Positions 18,221-26,324 of a stretch of 61,778 bases of DNA are shown piece by piece; the stretch's first letter is position 1, and every line of letters starts with the position of its first letter. Made by a program: the position numbers and the translations under genes. Source of the stretch: Actinomycetes bacterium (lineage in GTDB: Bacteria; Actinomycetota; Actinomycetes; Propionibacteriales; Nocardioidaceae); the NCBI GenBank assembly GCA_023417775.1, contig JAEZEJ010000084.1:1-61778 (forward strand). Reading direction: 5' to 3'. Below the pieces are notes generated by a model, which was not told where the DNA came from, did no database searches, and worked only from the letters and a program-made list of their open reading frames with translations.

Positions 18221-19234
18221 TCAAGTGCGCCCGGCGGCGATCTCCCGGACCGCGAGCCGGTCGACCTTGCCCCCGGGCAGTAGCGGCAGGGCATCGACGA
18301 GGACACGATCCCGGGGCGCCCAGGCACGGGGGTGACCGGCGGCCTCGACCGCATCGCGCAGTAGCGGCAGCTCCGCCGTACCGACGATCACCGCGACGAT
18401 GCGCGTGCCCCACTCGTCGTCGGGGACGCCGGTCACTGCGACATCGTCGACCCCGTCGACCCGTCGCAGCGCCTCGACGACCGCGGGCAGGGGCACGTTG
18501 ACCCCACCGGAGACGATGATCTCGTCGGCCCGGCCGATGACCCGCAGGACCCCGTCGTCGATCTCACCCAGATCGGAGGTGGTGAACCAGTCGCCCATCC
18601 GCGGCTCGCCGCCATAGCCGTCGAAGAGCATCGGCCCCGCGAGCTCGACGCGCCCGTCGGCGGAGAGGCGCATCCGCGCTCCGTCGAGGGGTCGCCCGTC
18701 GTAGACACAGCCGCCGGAGGTCTCGCTCATGCCATAGGTGCGCACGATCCGGATCCTGAGGAGGTCCGCGCGCTCCAGCAGCTCAGCGGGAGCGGCGGCG
18801 CCGCCGAGCAGGACCGCATCGAGACGGCTCAGCGCGGCCGCCTCGTCGGAGGCCAGCAGCCGGAAGAGCTGGGTCGGCACGAAGGAGGCGTAGCGTCGCA
18901 TTCCGGTCATCGCCTCGATCGCCGCGGGGATCGAGGGATGCTCGTCCGCGACGACAGGCTCCTCGTCGGCGAGGATCGAACGGACGAGCACCTGCAGTCC
19001 TCCGACCCCGGTCGGCGGCAGTGCGCTCAGCCACTGGCCCGGGCCTCCCAGTCGCTCCAGGCTCGCCCGCGCGGAGGCGATGACGGCCCGATGCGAGAGG
19101 ACGACGTCCTTCGGCGCTCCCGTACTGCCCGAGGTGCGCACCACGAGCGGATCGCCGCCCTCGCGAACCCAGGCGGCCAACGCCGGGGAGAGCTCGCGGA
19201 CGGTGCCCGACACGGGCCGCAGGGAGACCTTCAT
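18221..19234 (-). CDS. menE: o-succinylbenzoate-CoA ligase
   Basis: 337 residues, short for an acyl-CoA synthetase but normal for actinobacterial MenE, which lacks most of the N-terminal domain. The AMP/ATP loop VVRTSGSTGAPKDVVLSH, the adenine motif TYGMSETSGGCVYDG, TSDLGEIDDGVLRVIGRADE and the final catalytic lysine in PGGKVDRLAVRE are intact. It activates o-succinylbenzoate for ring closure by MenB. It is divergent from menA, with a cluster of palindromic repeat units between them. Confidence 0.93.
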   Translation of the reverse strand: MKVSLRPVSGTVRELSPALAAWVREGGDPLVVRTSGSTGAPKDVVLSHRAVIASARASLERLGGPGQWLSALPPTGVGGLQVLVRSILADEEPVVADEHPSIPAAIEAMTGMRRYASFVPTQLFRLLASDEAAALSRLDAVLLGGAAAPAELLERADLLRIRIVRTYGMSETSGGCVYDGRPLDGARMRLSADGRVELAGPMLFDGYGGEPRMGDWFTTSDLGEIDDGVLRVIGRADEIIVSGGVNVPLPAVVEALRRVDGVDDVAVTGVPDDEWGTRIVAVIVGTAELPLLRDAVEAAGHPRAWAPRDRVLVDALPLLPGGKVDRLAVREIAAGRT

Positions 19235-19262
19235 CGCCCTCCAGCGTAGAACCCGCCCGGCG

Positions 19263-19377
19263 GCGGTAGGCCATCAACCTTTCCGTCCGTCCAGCGGTAC
19301 GTCCTCAACCTCACCGCCGGCCCATGAGGTTGACCGTCTACCTCCACCTCCGGGGTGAGGTTGATGAGGTACCGCCC
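19263..19377. repeat. REP-like palindromic unit cluster A (between menE and menA)
   Basis: Four related 16-bp units alternate in orientation: GGTAGGCCATCAACCT at 19265-19280, GGTACGTCCTCAACCT at about 19297-19312, then the reverse forms AGGTTGACCGTCTACC at about 19327-19342 and AGGTTGATGAGGTACC at about 19358-19373. They can fold as nested hairpins. The first unit, extended to 18 bp (19263-19280), is perfectly repeated in inverse orientation beyond menA at 20406-20423. Confidence 0.75.
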
Positions 19378-19432
19378 GACGAGCGCGGGACGCGTGGCCG
19401 ACGCCCGCACAGGCAGTGGCAGACTCTGCCGG

Positions 19433-20323
19433 GTGAGCACCTCCCCCGGCCCCGTCCAGTTGTGGATCGAAGGGGCACGCCCCCGCACGCTGCCTGCGGC
19501 CGTCGCACCGGTCCTCGCCGGCACCGGCGTCGCGATCCAGGCCGATGGCTTCGTCTGGTGGAAGGCCCTGTTGGCCCTCGGCGTGAGTCTCGCCCTGCAG
19601 ATCGGCGTCAACTACGCCAATGACTACTCCGACGGCATCCGCGGCACGGATGCCGATCGGGTGGGTCCCCTGAGGCTGGTCGGATCGGGGCACGTGGCCG
19701 CGAGCAAGGTCAAGGCCGCCGCCCTCGGCTTCCTCGCCCTCGGAGGAGTGCTCGGGCTGGCGCTCGCCGCGACCACGACCTGGTGGCTGCTGCTGGTCGG
19801 CGCAGCGGCGATCGCCGCTGCCTGGACCTATACGGGCGGCTCGAATCCCTATGGCTACCGCGCCCTCGGCGAGGTCAGCGTATTCGTCTTCTTCGGCCTC
19901 GTCGCGGTCATCGGCACCGCCTATGTGCAGACCGAGGAGGTCGACCAGGCGAGCCTCGCCGCGGCGATCGGTATCGGGGCGCTGGCCTGCGCGATCCTGG
20001 TCGCCAACAATCTGCGGGACATCCCCACCGACCGCGAGGTCGGCAAGCGCACCCTCGCGGTGGTGCTGGGCGATACCGGCTCGCGACGCTTCTATCTGCT
20101 GCTCATCGCGATCGCCGCCGGTGCGGCGGTGTGGTGCGCGGCGGTGACGACCTGGTGGGCGCTGCTGGCCCTCGCCGCCGCACCGTTGGCCGCACGCGCC
20201 GCACGCGTGATCGGATCGGGTGCCACCGGTCGCGAGCTCATCACCGTCCTCCGCGACTCGGGACTGCTCGAGCTGGTGTACGCCATCGGGCTGGCCGCCG
20301 GGCTGGTCATCGGCTCGTTCTAG
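19433..20323 (+). CDS. menA: 1,4-dihydroxy-2-naphthoate polyprenyltransferase
   Basis: 296 residues from GTG 19433 (STSPGPVQLWIEGARPRTLPAA); the open frame upstream runs through the repeat cluster and is not credible coding sequence. It is a UbiA-family membrane enzyme attaching the prenyl tail in menaquinone synthesis. The two Asp-rich motifs are NYANDYSDGIRGTDADR and NNLRDIPTDREVGKRTLAV, with about eight or nine membrane helices. The gene is isolated on the plus strand and flanked on both sides by palindromic repeat clusters. Confidence 0.94.
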   Translation: MSTSPGPVQLWIEGARPRTLPAAVAPVLAGTGVAIQADGFVWWKALLALGVSLALQIGVNYANDYSDGIRGTDADRVGPLRLVGSGHVAASKVKAAALGFLALGGVLGLALAATTTWWLLLVGAAAIAAAWTYTGGSNPYGYRALGEVSVFVFFGLVAVIGTAYVQTEEVDQASLAAAIGIGALACAILVANNLRDIPTDREVGKRTLAVVLGDTGSRRFYLLLIAIAAGAAVWCAAVTTWWALLALAAAPLAARAARVIGSGATGRELITVLRDSGLLELVYAIGLAAGLVIGSF

Positions 20324-20340
20324 ACCGCCACCTCCGTCGT

Positions 20341-20423
20341 GGCGGTAGCCGGTCAACGTCATCTGGCGGTCATGGGGTTGACCAGATACCGCTACCGACG
20401 ACGTGAGGTTGATGGCCTACCGC
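20341..20423. repeat. REP-like palindromic unit cluster B (between menA and the Cds1-like gene)
   Basis: Three units related to cluster A: GGTAGCCGGTCAACGT (about 20344-20359), GGGTTGACCAGATACC (about 20375-20390) and AGGTTGATGGCCTACC (20406-20421). Units one and two form a hairpin. The third is the exact inverse of the first unit of cluster A. It lies between converging genes and may also terminate transcription. Confidence 0.75.
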
Positions 20424-20433
20424 TGGCCCGGGG

Positions 20434-21519
20434 CTATCGCGGCGGCGTGAGCACGCCGGTCGCCGCATAGTCCCGCAGCGCCGCGCTGTAGGGCCCGATG
20501 TCGATACCGCGGTCGGCGAGCCAGGCATCGTCGAAATAGGTGTGCGTGTACCGCTCTCCGCCGTCACAGAGCAGGGTCACGATCGAGCCGGTCTCCCCCG
20601 CCTCGCGCATCCGCTCCGCGACCTGGAGCGCCGCCCACATATTGGTGCCGGTCGAGCCGCCCACCAGACGCCCGAGACGCTCGGACACCCAGCGGCTCGT
20701 GGCGATCGACGCGGCATCGGGCACCCGCATCATGTCATCGACGACTCCTCCGACGAAGGAGGGCTCGACCCGCATCCGGCCGATGCCCTCGATGCGGCCG
20801 GGAATTTCGGTGACGGCATCGGAGGTGTCGCTGTCCCAGCCCTCCAGGAAGGCCGAGTTCTCCGGGTCGGCGACCAGGAGACGCGTCGCGTGCCGGCGAT
20901 AGCGGATGAACCGGCCGATGGTCGCCGAGGTGCCGCCGGTCCCCGCGCTCACCACCACCCACGAGGGGATCGGATGGGGCTCGGCCGCCAGCTGCGCGTA
21001 GATCGACTCGGCGATGTTGTTATTGCCCCGCCAGTCGGTGGCGCGCTCGGCATAGGTGAACTGGTCCATATAGTGCCCGCCGCACTCGCGGGCGAGCCGG
21101 CGCGCCTCGTCGTAGACGGTCCCCGGATCGTCGACCAGGTGACAGCGTCCGCCCTCGAACTCGATGAGGGCGATCTTCTCGGTGCTCGTGGTGGCCGGCA
21201 TGACCGCGACGAAGGGCAGCCCGATCAGGCGGGCGAAGTGCGCCTCGCTCACGGCCGTCGACCCGCTGGAGGCCTCGATGATGGTCGAGTCCGGGCGCAG
21301 CCAGCCATTGCACAGCGCATAGAGGAAGAGCGAGCGGGCGAGCCGGTGCTTCAGGCTGCCGGTGGGATGGACCGACTCGTCCTTCAGGTACAGGTCGATC
21401 CCCCGCGTGGGGAGGTCGAAGACGTGCAGGTGGGTGTCCGCGCTGCGATTCGCGTCGGCCTCGACCCGGCCGATCGCCTCGTCGATCCAGTCGCGCAGCT
21501 CAGTCGACGTCTTCGGCAC
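20434..21519 (-). CDS. cds1: PLP-dependent cysteine synthase-family enzyme (Cds1-like cysteine desulfhydrase)
   Basis: 361 residues, fold type II PLP enzyme. The lysine lies in ESVHPTGSLKHRLA, followed by the substrate loop EASSGSTAVSEAH and the phosphate-binding glycines in SAGTGGTSATIGRF. The HPTGSLKHR version and the length fit the mycobacterial Cds1 group, which releases H2S from cysteine, rather than CysK or CysM. The assignment is by similarity, so the symbol is tentative. The first codons overlap the end of the DUF4229 gene by 20 bp, indicating an operon. Confidence 0.82.
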   Translation of the reverse strand: MPKTSTELRDWIDEAIGRVEADANRSADTHLHVFDLPTRGIDLYLKDESVHPTGSLKHRLARSLFLYALCNGWLRPDSTIIEASSGSTAVSEAHFARLIGLPFVAVMPATTSTEKIALIEFEGGRCHLVDDPGTVYDEARRLARECGGHYMDQFTYAERATDWRGNNNIAESIYAQLAAEPHPIPSWVVVSAGTGGTSATIGRFIRYRRHATRLLVADPENSAFLEGWDSDTSDAVTEIPGRIEGIGRMRVEPSFVGGVVDDMMRVPDAASIATSRWVSERLGRLVGGSTGTNMWAALQVAERMREAGETGSIVTLLCDGGERYTHTYFDDAWLADRGIDIGPYSAALRDYAATGVLTPPR

Positions 21520-21766
21520 GGCGGGACTCCTCGATGCGCCGGTTGATCGACGAGGCGCGCGACTCCAGCCGCGCGGCGAGTGCGTCGCGCAGGGGCGCCA
21601 GGGCGAACAGCGAGATGACCGAGGACGCCACCAGTGCCACGATCAGCACCCAGAGGTTGAGGAAGGTCAGTCCGTCGATCCACAGGCTCGCGATGAGCCA
21701 GGTGGCCAGGTAGCAGCTGATGAAGACGCCGAGGCGCGCGAAGGTGTACAACCAGAATGCCTTCAT
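21500..21766 (-). CDS. DUF4229 small membrane protein
   Basis: 88 residues with two hydrophobic helices (FARLGVFISCYLATWLIASLW and LWVLIVALVASSVISLFAL) and a charged C-terminal tail (SRASSINRRIEESRRAED), as in the actinobacterial DUF4229 family. Function unknown. It overlaps the start of the Cds1-like gene and is conserved in this neighbourhood of mycobacterial genomes. It is divergent from the PLDc_N gene, with only 38 bp between them. Confidence 0.8.
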   Translation of the reverse strand: MKAFWLYTFARLGVFISCYLATWLIASLWIDGLTFLNLWVLIVALVASSVISLFALAPLRDALAARLESRASSINRRIEESRRAEDVD

Positions 21767-21804
21767 GGCCCGAACTCTACGGGGCTCCGAGTAGTCTCGG
21801 GTCC

Positions 21805-22068
21805 ATGGGCAAGGCGCTGCTGGTCGTGATCGGGGTCGTTCTGCTGGTCTACGCGCTGTTCGACCTGCTCGCCGCCCCCAAGGCCCGTGTCCAGCACCTG
21901 CCCAAGCTCGCCTGGGTGGCCGTGATCGTGCTGCTCCCGTACGCGGGCGCGCTGCTGTGGATCTTCTTCGGCCAGGCCCGCCAGCGGCCCTCCTCCGGGC
22001 CCCGGAACTGGCGCCCGCGCGGCCCTCGCGGGCCCGATGACGACCCGGACTACCTGCGCGGTCTCTGA
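21805..22068 (+). CDS. PLDc_N-domain small membrane protein
   Basis: 87 residues from ATG 21805. Helix one (LLVVIGVVLLVYALFDLL), a short basic stretch, then helix two (LAWVAVIVLLPYAGALLWIFFG) with the WxxIVLLPxxGxLLWxxFG pattern that defines the phospholipase D N-terminal membrane domain; no catalytic domain follows. The C-terminal 25 residues are Arg/Pro-rich. Role unknown. Confidence 0.82.
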   Translation: MGKALLVVIGVVLLVYALFDLLAAPKARVQHLPKLAWVAVIVLLPYAGALLWIFFGQARQRPSSGPRNWRPRGPRGPDDDPDYLRGL

Positions 22069-22128
22069 ACCCCTCGTCGAGCAGCTTCTGCCGGCTCGGA
22101 GAACAATCCCGCAGAGCGCCCCGGGACC

Positions 22129-22258
22129 GGTGGTTGATGGCTCACCGCGATGACGTCGCGACGGTGTCCGGTGGCTGGTCAACCACCCGACAGCCGCACG
22201 TGGTGGATGGCTCACCGCTCGTTCGCGTGGCCAGCTGGCGGTGAGTGATGAACCACCG
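22129..22258. repeat. REP-like palindromic unit cluster C (between PLDc_N gene and ccsB)
   Basis: Four units alternate in orientation: GGTGGTTGATGGCTCACCGC (22129-22148), its inverse-type GGTGGCTGGTCAACCACC (about 22170-22187), GTGGTGGATGGCTCACCGC (22200-22218) and GGCGGTGAGTGATGAACCACC (about 22237-22257). They form two hairpins. The core GGTTGATGGC-yyACCGC matches the units around menA closely, so A, B and C are one superfamily. The 297-bp gap 22069-22365 holds nothing else recognisable. Confidence 0.75.
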
Positions 22259-22365
22259 TCGCCCCGCACCCGGAACCGATCACCATCGATCTCACTCAGC
22301 GAGGTAGCGACCGAGGACGCGCGGCAGCTGGCGTCCGCCGGAGAAGCAGCCGGCTCGTCCGGGGA

Positions 22366-23298
22366 CTACTTGGCGTAGGAGTGCAGGCCGGAGCCGAAGA
22401 GGTTGACACCGTAGTAGCTGAAGAGGAAGGTCACGAAGCCGATGAGGCAGAAGTAGGCGGCCCGGCGCCCCTTCCACCCGGCGGTCGCGCGGGCGTGCAG
22501 GTAGCCGGCGTAGACGACCCAGGTGATGAAGGCCCACACCTCCTTGGGGTCCCAGCCCCAGTAACGGCCCCAGGCGTAGTGCGCCCAGATCGGCCCGGCG
22601 ATGAGCGCCCCGAAGGTCCACAGGGGGAAGGCCATCGCGTTGACCCGGTAGGCGACCTTGTCCATGGCCGCCGCCGCCGGGAATCGCCGCAGAACGGGGC
22701 CCACCGTGCCCTTGGCCTCGGCCCGCGAGCGGATGAGATACAGCACCGACGCGGCCGCACCGACCAGGAAGAAGGCCCCGGCGAGGACCACGGCGCCGAC
22801 GTGGATGATGAACCAGTGCGAGTCGAGGGCCGGCACGAGCGGACCGGCCGGGACATAGGTCGACAGCGACATGCCCAGCACCACCAGGCCGAAGGCCACG
22901 ACGATGCCGCCCGCCCACTGCACGTGGTACTTCCACACCAGCACGAGATAGATGATCAGCGAGATCGTGATGCCCATCAGGCCGAACTCGTACATATTGC
23001 CCCACGGCACACGCTCGGCGGCCAGACCGCGGGTGACCACGCTCAAGACCATCAACACGGTCGCCAGGACGGTCAGCACCAGCCCGATGCGTGAGAAGCG
23101 GTCCGTCACCGGCTCGACCGCGTCCGGCGAGGCGTCCGGCCCGTGCACCTCGCCCGAACCCGCCGTGACCAATGTGCTCGCCTCGACCTTGCGGGCGAAT
23201 GCCCACTCGGCGGCGTGCGCGAGGAGCGCGAGTCCGAGCACGCAGGTCGCGGCGACGGTCGCGTAGTTGGAGAACTGAGCGAACTGCTCGAGGGTCAT
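22366..23298 (-). CDS. ccsB: cytochrome c biogenesis protein CcsB/ResC (haem transporter/ligase subunit)
   Basis: 310 residues, multi-helix membrane protein. The tryptophan-rich haem-handling motif is clear (YWGWDPKEVWAFITW), as are WGNMYEFGLMGI near the middle and the flanking histidines (HWFIIHVG). With ResB it forms the system II synthetase that carries haem across the membrane and attaches it to apocytochrome c. Its ATG overlaps the resB stop by ATGA (23295-23298). Last gene of the operon. Confidence 0.94.
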   Translation of the reverse strand: MTLEQFAQFSNYATVAATCVLGLALLAHAAEWAFARKVEASTLVTAGSGEVHGPDASPDAVEPVTDRFSRIGLVLTVLATVLMVLSVVTRGLAAERVPWGNMYEFGLMGITISLIIYLVLVWKYHVQWAGGIVVAFGLVVLGMSLSTYVPAGPLVPALDSHWFIIHVGAVVLAGAFFLVGAAASVLYLIRSRAEAKGTVGPVLRRFPAAAAMDKVAYRVNAMAFPLWTFGALIAGPIWAHYAWGRYWGWDPKEVWAFITWVVYAGYLHARATAGWKGRRAAYFCLIGFVTFLFSYYGVNLFGSGLHSYAK

Positions 23299-24908
23299 GA
23301 TCGGGTCTCCTCTGCGGAAGTCGTCTCGCCGAGGCTCTCGCGCAGATGGGAGAGGAACTCGTCGAGGTCGTCCGGCAACTCGTCTCGCGGCACACGATCG
23401 AGCGCGGCGACGTCCACCACTGTAAGCGACTCCCCGTCATCGCCGGTCGTCGCCGTGGCCTTGATCCAGGTCCGTCGGGGCCGCACCAGCAGTGAGGCGA
23501 TCAAGCCGACGACGCCGACGCTCACTCCCACCAGCGGCAGCATGACCCCGGGGGTGCTGGCGATCTGGAAGCGGGCGAAGCGGCGCAGCTCGACGAACTC
23601 GATCGTGCCGCCGCCGGGCAGCGCCTGCGACTGCCCCGGACTGAGGCTGATATTGAACGGTTCCCCGTCATCGTCGAGGACCTGCTCCATCCCGTCCTTC
23701 TCCAGCACGTAGACCGACTGAGGCTCGCCCTCGTCGAGGCCGAGATCGCCGGTCCACATGCGCAGACCGAGCAGCGGGTTGACCGCCCCGGGGTAGATGG
23801 TCTCCGAGGGCAGCCCGTCGCCGGGCGAGACCGCGGTCGGCAGGAAGAAGCCTTGGAAGCCCAGCTGCGTCGGCTGGGCATCGGGGACCTTGACGACGCC
23901 GGAGGAGCGGTAACTGCCGTCCTCGGGGAGGAACACGACGGCATCGTCGAAGACGACCTCGCCCGCGGCATCGGTCACGCGGACCACCGGTGCGTAGCCC
24001 TGGCCGGGCAGGAAGACATCGCCACGGTCGAGCGAGAGCGGGTGGTTGACGAAGATCTCGTAGGGGGTCGGCTCGTCCCCGGGACGCTCGGTATAGGTGA
24101 CATCGGCGCGGAACATCTTGGGCGCCCCGTATTGCGGCTGCTCCGGATCGGAGTGGAACTCCGCGATCATCCGATCGAGTCGGAAGCTGAAGGGGGGCAG
24201 GTCCTCGGGATCGAAGAGCGGGCCGGAGTCGAACTCGTTGTACTGGCTCAGCGTATTGGAGAACCCGTTGCCCTCGGTCACGATCACCGCTCCGCGGTAC
24301 CCCCACAGCGCGCCGATCGCGACGCCCACCAGCACCACGACGATGCTGACGTGGAAGACGAGATTGCCGAGCTCGCGTAGATAGCCCTTCTCGGCCCGCA
24401 GCTCGCTCGTGCCGCCCTCCTCGACGATGTCGATGCGCGCCCGGCCGAGCACGGACCGGCCGGCGGCCATGACCTCATCGGCCGAGGCCGTGGTGGTGAA
24501 GCTGCCCGAGGCGGGCATGCGGGCGAAGTTCCGGGGTGCGCGCGGAGGGCGCGTGCGCAGCGCCCGCGCGTAGACGCCGATGCGGGGCACGATGCAGCCG
24601 ACGAGGGAGATCATCAGCAGCAGATAGATCGCGCTGAACCACGGCGAGGAGTAGACCGAGAACATCCCGATGGCGTCGAGGACGGGTGCGAGGGTCGGGT
24701 GATCGTTGAAGAACAGCTGGACGGCCCGGGCATCGACCCCGCGCTGCGGGATGAAGGAGCCGGGGATCGCCGCGACAGCCAGCAGCAGGAGGAGGAACAG
24801 CGCGGTACGCATGGAGGTCAGCTGACGCCACATCCAGCGCATGAACTCCCGCGGCGCCAGCTCCGAGGCCCGCTGCCGCCCCTTCATTCGCCCGTTCCGC
24901 TCGCTCAT
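23295..24908 (-). CDS. resB: cytochrome c biogenesis protein ResB
   Basis: 537 residues. Helices are visible at about 31-50 (TALFLLLLLAVAAIPGSFIPQ), 85-105, 185-205 (LVFHVSIVVVLVGVAIGAL) and near the C-terminus (VMLPLVGVSVGVVGLIASLL), enclosing a large extracytoplasmic domain, the ResB layout. Partner of CcsB in system II. Translation is coupled at both ends: to ccsB by a direct ATGA overlap, and upstream to a 36-residue bridging ORF whose stop overlaps this ATG at 24908. The protein itself starts MSERNGRMKG. Confidence 0.93.
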   Translation of the reverse strand: MSERNGRMKGRQRASELAPREFMRWMWRQLTSMRTALFLLLLLAVAAIPGSFIPQRGVDARAVQLFFNDHPTLAPVLDAIGMFSVYSSPWFSAIYLLLMISLVGCIVPRIGVYARALRTRPPRAPRNFARMPASGSFTTTASADEVMAAGRSVLGRARIDIVEEGGTSELRAEKGYLRELGNLVFHVSIVVVLVGVAIGALWGYRGAVIVTEGNGFSNTLSQYNEFDSGPLFDPEDLPPFSFRLDRMIAEFHSDPEQPQYGAPKMFRADVTYTERPGDEPTPYEIFVNHPLSLDRGDVFLPGQGYAPVVRVTDAAGEVVFDDAVVFLPEDGSYRSSGVVKVPDAQPTQLGFQGFFLPTAVSPGDGLPSETIYPGAVNPLLGLRMWTGDLGLDEGEPQSVYVLEKDGMEQVLDDDGEPFNISLSPGQSQALPGGGTIEFVELRRFARFQIASTPGVMLPLVGVSVGVVGLIASLLVRPRRTWIKATATTGDDGESLTVVDVAALDRVPRDELPDDLDEFLSHLRESLGETTSAEETRS

Positions 24909-25015
24909 GCCGCCACCGCCCGCTGTCCCGAGATGTGCTCCTCATTCGTCAACGAGACGACGGATCGGTTGACGAATAGCCAGCACATCTCGGTACTGGT
25001 CCGGCTCTCGCTCAT
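24905..25015 (-). CDS. 36-residue bridging ORF between ccdA and resB
   Basis: The ATG (25015) overlaps the ccdA stop by ATGA, and the TGA (24907-24905) overlaps the resB ATG in the same way, so the 103-bp gap is spanned without a break in translation. The peptide starts MSES, contains TEMCW near residue 8, SLTN in the middle and EHIS near residue 27, and ends AVAA. A homologous 36-residue ORF sits between rex and hemA. The central part is encoded by a 66-bp palindrome. It is probably a translational-coupling device; whether the peptide has a function is unknown. Confidence 0.6.
   Translation of the reverse strand: MSESRTSTEMCWLFVNRSVVSLTNEEHISGQRAVAA
24928..24993. repeat. 66-bp palindromic intercistronic element, copy 1
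   Basis: Arms at 24928-24953 and 24968-24993 (26 nt, 22 paired) around a 14-nt loop. The outer part of each arm is CCGAGATGTGCT and the inner part ATTCGTCAAC. Copies 2 (34645-34710) and 3 (46232-46297) have the same arm and loop lengths. It lies wholly inside the bridging ORF between ccdA and resB. Confidence 0.85.
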
Positions 25016-25758
25016 ACGATCACCTCGAAGCCGGCGGCCCACTGCTGGAGGCGGAGGACCAGCTCGGTCCACAGCCCGCTGACCATGAGCAGACCGGTGA
25101 CGATCAACAGCACTCCCCCGACGATCGAGACGGTGCGCTGATGCCTCTTGACGACATCCAGCGCGCCCATGAACCGTGCGAAGAACAGCGCGGCGATGAT
25201 GAAGGGCAGGCCCAGCCCGATCCCGTAGACGAAGGTCAGCAACGCCCCCCGGGAGGCGGTCCCCTCGTTGCCGGCCAGGATGAGCACGGCCGAGAGGGTC
25301 GGCCCGAGGCAGGGGGTCCAGCCGATGCCGAAGACGACACCGAGCAGCGGCGCCGCCAGCAACCCGACCTTCGGCGCCTGCTTCATCCGCCATTGACGCT
25401 GCAACCCGGGGATGGCGCCGACGAAGACCAGCCCGAGCACGATCAGCAGTACCCCGGCGATGATGGTCAGGGTGTCGCCATAGGGTCGCAGCCGCTGGCC
25501 CGCGGCGCCGAACAGAGCACCGCCCGCCACGAAGACGGCCGTGAAGCCCAGCACGAAGAGCGCCGCCCCCAGGGCCAGCCGCCAGCGCCGGCTGGTGCGC
25601 AGATCCTGCACGCCCACGCCCGAGACATAGGACAGATAGCCCGGCAGCAGCGGCAGCACACAGGGAGAGAAGAAGGAGACCAGTCCGGCGAGCGCCGCCA
25701 CGGGGATCGCCACGATCAGCGACCCGGACAGGACGGCATCGCCGAACCAGTCGGTCAC
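25012..25758 (-). CDS. ccdA: cytochrome c biogenesis thiol-disulfide transporter CcdA
   Basis: 248 residues from GTG 25758, which overlaps the tlpA stop (GTGA); a longer frame upstream duplicates tlpA coding sequence. Six hydrophobic helices, with the two redox cysteines in FFSPCVLPLLPGYL (C33) and GWTPCLGPTLSAV. It passes electrons from cytoplasmic thioredoxin to extracytoplasmic TlpA/ResA-type proteins to keep apocytochrome cysteines reduced. The stop overlaps the start of the bridging ORF. Confidence 0.93.
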   Translation of the reverse strand: MTDWFGDAVLSGSLIVAIPVAALAGLVSFFSPCVLPLLPGYLSYVSGVGVQDLRTSRRWRLALGAALFVLGFTAVFVAGGALFGAAGQRLRPYGDTLTIIAGVLLIVLGLVFVGAIPGLQRQWRMKQAPKVGLLAAPLLGVVFGIGWTPCLGPTLSAVLILAGNEGTASRGALLTFVYGIGLGLPFIIAALFFARFMGALDVVKRHQRTVSIVGGVLLIVTGLLMVSGLWTELVLRLQQWAAGFEVIV

Positions 25759-26324
25759 TGCGTGCTCTTCCGGACGTACTCGATGAGATCGGTCAGGGTG
25801 CTCGCACCGAGCTCGGGGTCGAGGATCCGCACAGCCACCCGGCCCTCGGAGTCGATGATCCACGTTGTCGGGATGGCCTGCGAGGGCAGCGAGTCGGCGA
25901 AGGCGAGCTGGTTCTCACCGCCGTCGTCGACGATGCTCGGATAGGTGATGCCGATCTTGTCGTTGAAGGCACGGGCCGAGGCCGGCTTGTCCTGGGTCAG
26001 CAGGCCGAGGAACTGCACGCTGGAGTCCTCGTAGCTCTCGGAGACCTCCTTGAGGATCGGCATCTCCTTGCGGCACGGCGGGCACCACGATCCCCAGAGA
26101 TTGACCACGATGGTCTGACCCGCGAAGTCCTCGGTCGAGAGCTCCTCGCCATCGAGGTCGAGGCCGCTCAGGGCGGGTGCCGGCTCGCGATCGCCGGGGT
26201 CGATCGTGGTGACGGTGCCGTCGCCACTGATGTATCCGCCTTCGCCGCCCTCCTCGACACCGCTGCACGCGGTGAGGAGGAGCAGCGCGGCGGCCCCGAG
26301 ACCGGCCAGCACCCGTCGGCGCAT
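25755..26324 (-). CDS. TlpA/ResA-type thioredoxin lipoprotein
   Basis: 189 residues. A lipobox (LLLLTACSG) puts a lipidated Cys at about residue 20, so the protein is anchored outside the membrane. The thioredoxin fold follows, with active site WGSWCPPCRKE (C81/C84) and the cis-Pro segment QAIPTTWIID. It reduces apocytochrome c or related disulfides using electrons from CcdA. The ATG overlaps the upstream gene's stop (TGATG at 26324-26326). Confidence 0.92.
   Translation of the reverse strand: MRRRVLAGLGAAALLLLTACSGVEEGGEGGYISGDGTVTTIDPGDREPAPALSGLDLDGEELSTEDFAGQTIVVNLWGSWCPPCRKEMPILKEVSESYEDSSVQFLGLLTQDKPASARAFNDKIGITYPSIVDDGGENQLAFADSLPSQAIPTTWIIDSEGRVAVRILDPELGASTLTDLIEYVRKSTQ

Noticed and set aside
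19355..19432. N-terminal extension of menA through repeat cluster A
   Set aside because: The extra residues are encoded by palindromic repeat DNA and do not resemble UbiA-family N-termini; GTG 19433 gives the expected start.
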